NCBI GenBank assembly: GCA_028583415.1
Contig: CM053274.1
Coordinates: 95,760,549 to 95,824,548, forward strand
Direction: 5' to 3'
Length of the DNA stretch: 64,000 bases
From: Protea cynaroides
Taxonomy: Eukaryota; Streptophyta; Magnoliopsida; Proteales; Proteaceae
Below the pieces are notes generated by a model, which was not told the DNA's origin, did not search any database, and saw nothing but the letters and a program-made list of their open reading frames with translations. Positions 59,004-64,000 of the stretch are shown here, piece after piece (positions within the stretch are counted from its first letter, which is position 1; every line of letters starts with the position of its first letter). Position numbers and translations under genes: made by a program.

Positions 59004-59898
59004 AAGTCCCAAATGAATCTGCAATGACAGATTTCAGAAAGCCATTGTTCAAAAGCAAAGCCATAGGCTTACCCATGGGATTGGCATCGACATTGCTTGG
59101 ATGGCAGGCTGCTATCTTGCACGGTTGGAGACTGGTTGAATCAAGAAGAAATTTGACGTGGTGACTGCAGGAAGGAAGTTACCATTAGGACAGTTTTGGT
59201 GCTCATCTGACTGGTTTACCTATGGAGAGTTTTTTTGGAGGGTAGGGGTAGGGGGCAGGGGTTGTAGAATTTTGGTTGCTGAACTTTTGTACATAATTTT
59301 TTTCCTTTTTTTTCTCCCTCCCCTGTGTCTGTTATCCCTCAATAGTCAATCCAGTCAAGTATTTGCCAATGACGGAGCAGATGGCCCAAATAATACTATA
59401 CTGCCGTTGGAATTACATGAAAGTATGCGTTTTGCCCATGGTGCTTCAGTTGTGCATCAATATATATACCTGATGTAGCCAGGTAGGGTTATTTGTCAGA
59501 AACGTGGCAGCCACTATGTTCAAATTTGAAAAAAGCTGCAAGCCTGTAATTATTCATCTGTATAACATGTTCTCAGAGATCAGTCATTATCATTCTTATA
59601 TGCCTCTTCATCAGAAGATTTTCGTAGATTTTCTTTGACATAAAGTTCAGAATATGAGAATGTGCAAATTTGAAAATGGTTGTAATTCCATTTAAAAAAA
59701 AAAAAATCACCTCTTACAAGCTCAGAGCTTTTAATTCACTCCTACATTAAAACATATATTTTCCCCTTTTCTTTTCTTTCAAGGTATTATTCACATAACC
59801 AGTTAAAAAATTGGCCAATCAGAACAGTTACAGTCTGTACACTCGTAGTCATTAGCCTAAACATTTTTCATAGGAAAACAACCTGAAACTTTCATATT
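59004..59898. other. 3' UTR of the EPL gene and the convergent 3' flank of the glycosyltransferase gene
   Basis: No ORF with family content occurs. A/T-rich sequence with 'aataat' and 'attaaaa' signals lies between the two convergent genes, whose stops are only 895 bp apart. Confidence 0.5.
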
Positions 59899-60296
59899 CT
59901 ATTTGATTCTGATGCACTTGATTAAGACATCTGCAAGTTTCTGATACATGTGGCGTTTCAGGTACATCCTCTCCACCTTCCTCCTCCCACTAACTCCCAT
60001 CCGTTTCCTCAATGGTGGGTTTTCAAGCAGAAATTGGATATTTTGAGCAAGGACCTGAGAACCTGGATGCCCGGTAGGATGAAGAAGACCTGTTACATTG
60101 TGATCTACAATCTCCTTTGTCCCTCCAGCATCTGTTCCAAGAACCTGCACCCAAGACATTTAATTATAAAATCCTACTTGTTGCTCTTGGTATAATTTTC
60201 AGTTAGTGGGATCTATTGGTTCCATCCAATGATGATTCATTAGTTAATACCAACTTAGTCATCAAGTATCAACAAAAATAAAATAAAATAAAATAA

Positions 60297-60334
<38 letters not shown>

Positions 60335-61824
60335 AAAGAACTTAGTCATCGAAAAGGAAACTAGAATCATCATGCAAATGCCTAACTATCAAAAAAAGAA
60401 TCTATCATGCAGATGTTTTCTCCCACTATTAGAAACCAGGTGTTACTGTTGACAGATTTTTAATTCCCTATTTTTTTTTTTTTTGGGGGGGGGGGGTGTT
60501 GGGGTGGTTAGGCTCTCCAATGGAATGTCTTCTAATAAAATTTCTTATTCTTCTATTGCAAGTATTTCTTACAATAGCTAGAAGTCAAATGCAAACCTAG
60601 GAAAATGAATGGCTATCCTATTCTCAGTGGGATAAGAAAGTTATTTTGATGAGCAATGGGATGCAATTGCAGATTTTGGTTTCTAGCCTTATTAATACTG
60701 AGGAAGAACCCCACTTTCTATTGGAAGTAGCTGATCTTTAATTGATCATGAAGAATATCACTGTACATGCCCTAATCTGGTCATGCTTTTACGATAGCTA
60801 CAGAGTGGGAGTATTGAACAATTTCTTACTAAATGAAGATATGTTACCATAAGAAACCCGATTGACAAATGGCTTTTCTATCACAGCCAGCGGACTGCCT
60901 AGATTTTTATAACCTTTTGACAGTTCCCTATTTATGTTTCTGAGGCAGATATATCAAGCAATAGATTCAAAGGCAAATGAGATCATTACTTGAAAGTTTT
61001 TCAGCAATATCAACTTTCAAGGCAGTAAGTGGCCATATGCCTGAAATTGGAGCTACTGCATGTAATCTTAAGCTGGTGGTCAAACAAGAGAGTGACGGAC
61101 CAGATGATGAAGAGATAGGCAGTGACTCCACAACGCAAATAACAATCACTAAAGTCTGAAGGTGTTTGAAATGTCAATTGGCTTAGTGAATTTGTCGAAC
61201 AAGTGCAACCAGGGAAAGCAGTCTGGTGCAATCGTGAAAATAGGAATGGGAATCAATTCTTAATGGGCTAAAGTCATGCTGCAACAATGATTAGAAGAGT
61301 TGACACCTTCAGGCGAGGGATAGTTGGGCAATAGGATCAGAACCTTTCTTTAACAATATTAAAAAATTATACATGCACATAACATGCATAAAGTACTCGT
61401 GTGAAAAGACAGAACATCCAGACCAAATGACCAACAACAATATTCATTGGTTTAGAACATAGTTTTTAAAACCGGACTGGAGAGCAAACCCAAAAACTGC
61501 CCGGTTCTAGTTCAGATTGGTTCAAATCAGTTTTGATTGAACGAACTACAATTTTGAAAAAAAAGGAGAAAACAATAAACTAATTTTGAAATTCAAAAAA
61601 TAATAATAAAGAAGAAATCCTTAGTGACCGCCAGGCGGTCCTGAGTAGCGACCAGACCAAAAAGAGTACGGTTTCTGTTTTCCAGTTCGGTCCAATTTTT
61701 TAAACTGGTTTAAAATGCTAACTGCTTCAATAGAAGAAAAAAAGGCAAGTTTATATAATAGCAATACCGGAAGGCCAAATGCCATTGCTTCAATCGTCAC
61801 TCTCCCGAATGTTTCTCCAAGTCC
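59899..61824 (-). CDS. Glycosyltransferase, GT4-like family, C-terminal exons only (5' part not seen)
   Basis: Two minus-strand exons are clear. The interval 61824-61768 (57 nt) encodes GLGETFGRVTIEAMAFGLP, and 60144-59899 encodes VLGTDAGGTKEIVDHNVTGL then LHP, continuing to YLKRHMYQKLADVLIKCIRI and K-stop. Both are flanked by GT-AG sites and in phase 0. GETFGRVTIEAMA…LGTDAGG is the nucleotide-sugar-binding E(x7)E region of GT-B fold family-4 enzymes. The best resemblance is to the Arabidopsis UDP-glycosyltransferase superfamily members At3g15940/At1g52420, function unclear. Upstream exons (N-terminal membrane anchor and acceptor domain) are not visible up to 64,000, so they lie beyond the window, or the gene is broken. 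Confidence 0.85.
60274..60331. repeat. (AAAAT)n followed by (AT)n microsatellite
   Basis: About five AAAAT units run into about 16 AT units inside the last intron of the glycosyltransferase gene. Confidence 0.9.
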
Positions 61825-61849
61825 CTGCACACCAGTTGACAAGTAACTA

Positions 61850-62407
61850 AATATTTCCTTGATAAACTTAAGTAATTGTAAGAACTGAAGACATTAGAAA
61901 TCATGGAAAGACAATTATGGGACATAGAACATAGACATTAAGGGAAAATTTTGCTTTTTGGTTGGATGAATTATTTTCTTTTCTTCAACATTTTACATTT
62001 CCACTCATAGATCACCAAATTTTCTTTTCAGGTTTCATAAAGAAACAAGGAAAAATCTACAGATAGAAAACACGGTACAGGTTAATGGAGTTAGATCGGG
62101 ATCCTTCAAATTCCAAGTTACCTTCCCACAACAAAAAAATGCCAACTTTAATTGAATACAAAAGGGGTGGTGGTCTGGTTGTTTATAATCTTATTTAACA
62201 ATAGATAGGGTCGGTACAGATCATGATCGCGGTGGCAAATCAGCAATACCTTTGACATGGTTGGTTGCAATAGTCAGAAACAGTGAGAACCCTTCTTGAC
62301 AGTCTACAACTGATAGCATAGCTGCATAAAGTTAGCACGAGACTGAGATGAAAAAGTCGCTCAAGAGAAGTCCAGACAGCAGAGGAAGTGTTAAGCCTGA
62401 CAACCTG
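61850..62407. other. Upstream intron or flank of the glycosyltransferase exons
   Basis: AT-rich with no exon recognised on the minus strand. Confidence 0.4.
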
Positions 62408-62755
62408 TTACATTACAGGTTCAGATAGAGTTGTGTCGATCCAGCTTAGAAGGAGCTGATCACTGAGTACCCAAATATTGTACTTGGGGTTGGGCACCAT
62501 AGTAGTGGGATCAGTGGAAGAAGGAAGCATCTTTTCTGCGCATGGCTTGGTGCCATCAACATAGCCATTCAACTGTGTGGCTCGCAAGATGGGGAGAAAC
62601 TGAGATCGCCACAGAAGATAGTTCTGGCGATCAAGACAAATAGAGGCGAAGTTTTTGATGTTGGCCAACGGATTGAGTTGAGATCCAAGAGAAGTATTGA
62701 ACAGTGGGGCAGCACCAGTAGCAGAGGTTGAAGACGATGTTGACATGTCAAAGGA
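62408..62755 (-). pseudogene. Ty1/copia-type gag fragment
   Basis: The minus-strand ORF encodes a Ser/Thr-rich start, then FASICLDRQNYLLWRSQFLPI, LRATQLNGYVDGTKPC and NIWVLSDQLLLSWIDTTLSE, the N-terminal part of plant copia gag (LxxxNYLLWRSQxLPxL; WxxxDQLLLSW). It is open for about 120 codons from the upper ATG at 62773 or 62755 and then stops. No protease, integrase or RT follows. Sequence at 62,795-63,160 upstream could be its LTR (PBS-like 'tagtatcacaaga'), but the ends are unclear. Confidence 0.85.
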
Positions 62756-62773
62756 GGGAAAAAAAATTGACAT

Positions 62774-63628
62774 TGGTCAATTGTTGTCTTGTGATACTAT
62801 AAAAGAACAGATAAGATCTGAGTTTGAAACTTGAATTCATTTATCGTATGAGTGTAACTGTGTAGGTTTATACAATAAAGTGTTGTTTACTCCTTGACAC
62901 AAGGTATTTGGTCCCTTGACAGAAGGTAACCACTTTACAAGAAGTTTACATGTAGCATCTGATAAGGGAGAGCTCGCGGTTAATCAGATATGGCTGGATG
63001 ATGGTTATCCTGAGTCGATAAGTGGAGACTCGCTTTCTTAGGCTGGTTAATGAACTGGCAACTGATGTGTGTCTTATCAAATAATTTCCTTTTGTTCTAC
63101 AAGAGATGAAACTAGTTTTCCATAACATAGCCGGATAGCTCCCTAATAAAAGAGAACAGAAATAGAAAGGTTTTTTCTTTAGCTCTGGCAGTTTTGACTA
63201 TAGGCTCTCCAAATGCATCTCTACCAGTTTAACATCACTGCCTTGAAAGCAAATTTCTAGTTACAGATAAGATCCAGAATAGGAGTTTCCTTTGCCTGGT
63301 CAAGTAAGAAATTTGACCAGAACGCAATAAAAGATATGCATCCATATTTACATGTAAGGATGGAGGAACGGGGAAAAGGGGAAATTTAACAATTCAACGG
63401 GCCTTTATATACGGGAAGAGTGAGGGAAAGGACAGAGCAAAGGGATAACAGGGTAGCTAGCCCGAGCGATAGAACTGCTATGTTTCTGGCGTTGGTCAGT
63501 CAACCCGGTCCTTCTTCTGGTGATCAACACTTTTGTTCACCTTTGCATAACCATTATGTTTTTGCAATTTTAAATAGCAAAAGAAAAACCACCAACAACC
63601 AGAAGTAATTTTCAAGAAATGACCCAGT
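62774..63628. other. Possible copia LTR/leader, then unassigned DNA
   Basis: Upstream (minus-strand sense) of the gag start lies an AT-rich stretch with TATA-like 'ttgtataaacc' near 62,866. I could not find TG…CA ends. No gene is seen in 63,160-63,628. Confidence 0.35.
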
Positions 63629-64000
63629 CATAGTTGTCATGGCGCCAAGGTGAGCTTAGGCAGTGGCTAGGCGCCTTGTCACCTTAGGTGTGCAATGTGC
63701 ATATACTAAGTGGGTTTTTCAATGTAAAATTTGATATTTTTTGTCCCTTTAGAGTGCATATACTAAGGGGGATCTTCTTCTTCTTCTATGGTGGAGGTGA
63801 TTGGTGGTAGGAATGGCTGCTGCTGCAACATTTCCAGTGGTAGTGGCAGCTGTGGTAGTGGCAGCTGTTACTGCTTCTTCTTATTTGTTCTCTAATTTTT
63901 TTCTCCTCATCCCCCCCATTTTTCCTTCTTGTTCCTCCTATTTCCTATTTTTTCCCTTTCTTTCCACCTATTTCCGTCTGTGCGTCTTGAACAATATGGC
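63629..64000. mobile_element. hAT-like MITE, second copy, left end (runs off the window)
   Basis: CATAGTTGTCATGGCG at 63629 matches the terminus of the element at 56251 except at one base. It is followed by the same 'gctaggcgccttgtcacctt' type of interior block. No matching right end appears before 64,000. Confidence 0.65.

Noticed and set aside
60977..61159. Plus-strand ORF with an acidic tail (ESDGPDDEEIGSD)
   Set aside because: It lies in an intron-like region of the glycosyltransferase on the opposite strand, with no recognised domain, start context or splice partner.
1..64000. CRISPR arrays, operons or prokaryotic defence systems
   Set aside because: No spaced short direct repeats of CRISPR type; gene structure, introns and repeats are those of a plant nuclear genome.

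Overview
This is nuclear DNA from a flowering plant. It shows GT-AG spliced genes with long introns, a plant-type F-box/kelch gene, a mitochondrial P-class PPR gene, a plant-type Enhancer-of-polycomb gene, a DVL/ROT4 micropeptide gene, tRNA-derived SINEs of the Au type, MITEs, a Pack-MULE-like element, a plant LINE and a copia gag remnant. No bacterial, organellar or viral gene block is present. The lineage cannot be fixed from the sequence; repeat-rich, AT-rich intergenic DNA with long TE-filled introns would fit a magnoliid or early-diverging eudicot, but this is only an impression.

Layout. 1-6.2 kb: intergenic repeats (a ~1.76-kb spaced direct duplication, a frameshifted ankyrin remnant, two copies of a small foldback MITE, and an unrecognised exon-like remnant). 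6.4-7.5 kb (+): intronless F-box/kelch gene of the KFB/KMD type. 8.8-12 kb: a MITE, then a ~1.3-kb tandem duplication whose second copy has two extra foldback MITEs; the first copy is the empty site. 13.7-20.2 kb (-): a three-exon gene for a charged coiled-coil protein. Its 5.2-kb first intron holds a SINE with target-site duplication, a 137-bp tandem repeat and a 2.26-kb Mutator-like element carrying scrambled ABCB-transporter fragments. 25.4-25.6 kb (-): a 60-codon DVL/ROT4-like gene. 30.4-32.1 kb (-): a PPR gene. 35.5-43.4 kb (-): a ten-exon mitochondrial 3-hydroxyisobutyryl-CoA hydrolase-like gene whose terminal exon is partly tandem-duplicated downstream. 46.3-59.0 kb (+): a four-coding-exon Enhancer-of-polycomb-like gene (~1697 aa). 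Its 6.4-kb second intron contains an antisense LINE, an LTR-like segment, a hAT MITE with perfect 8-bp TSD and a truncated SINE. 59.9 kb to beyond the window (-): the last two exons of a family-4-type glycosyltransferase, with a copia gag fragment and a second hAT-MITE end further upstream.

The genes are unrelated housekeeping or regulatory loci (protein turnover, organelle RNA processing, branched-chain amino-acid catabolism, chromatin acetylation, glycosylation). They do not form a pathway cluster. The novelty is in the mobile and duplicated DNA: three insertion events can be checked from within the window because a duplicated empty site or an exact target duplication is present, and one transposon carries rearranged host-gene exons.
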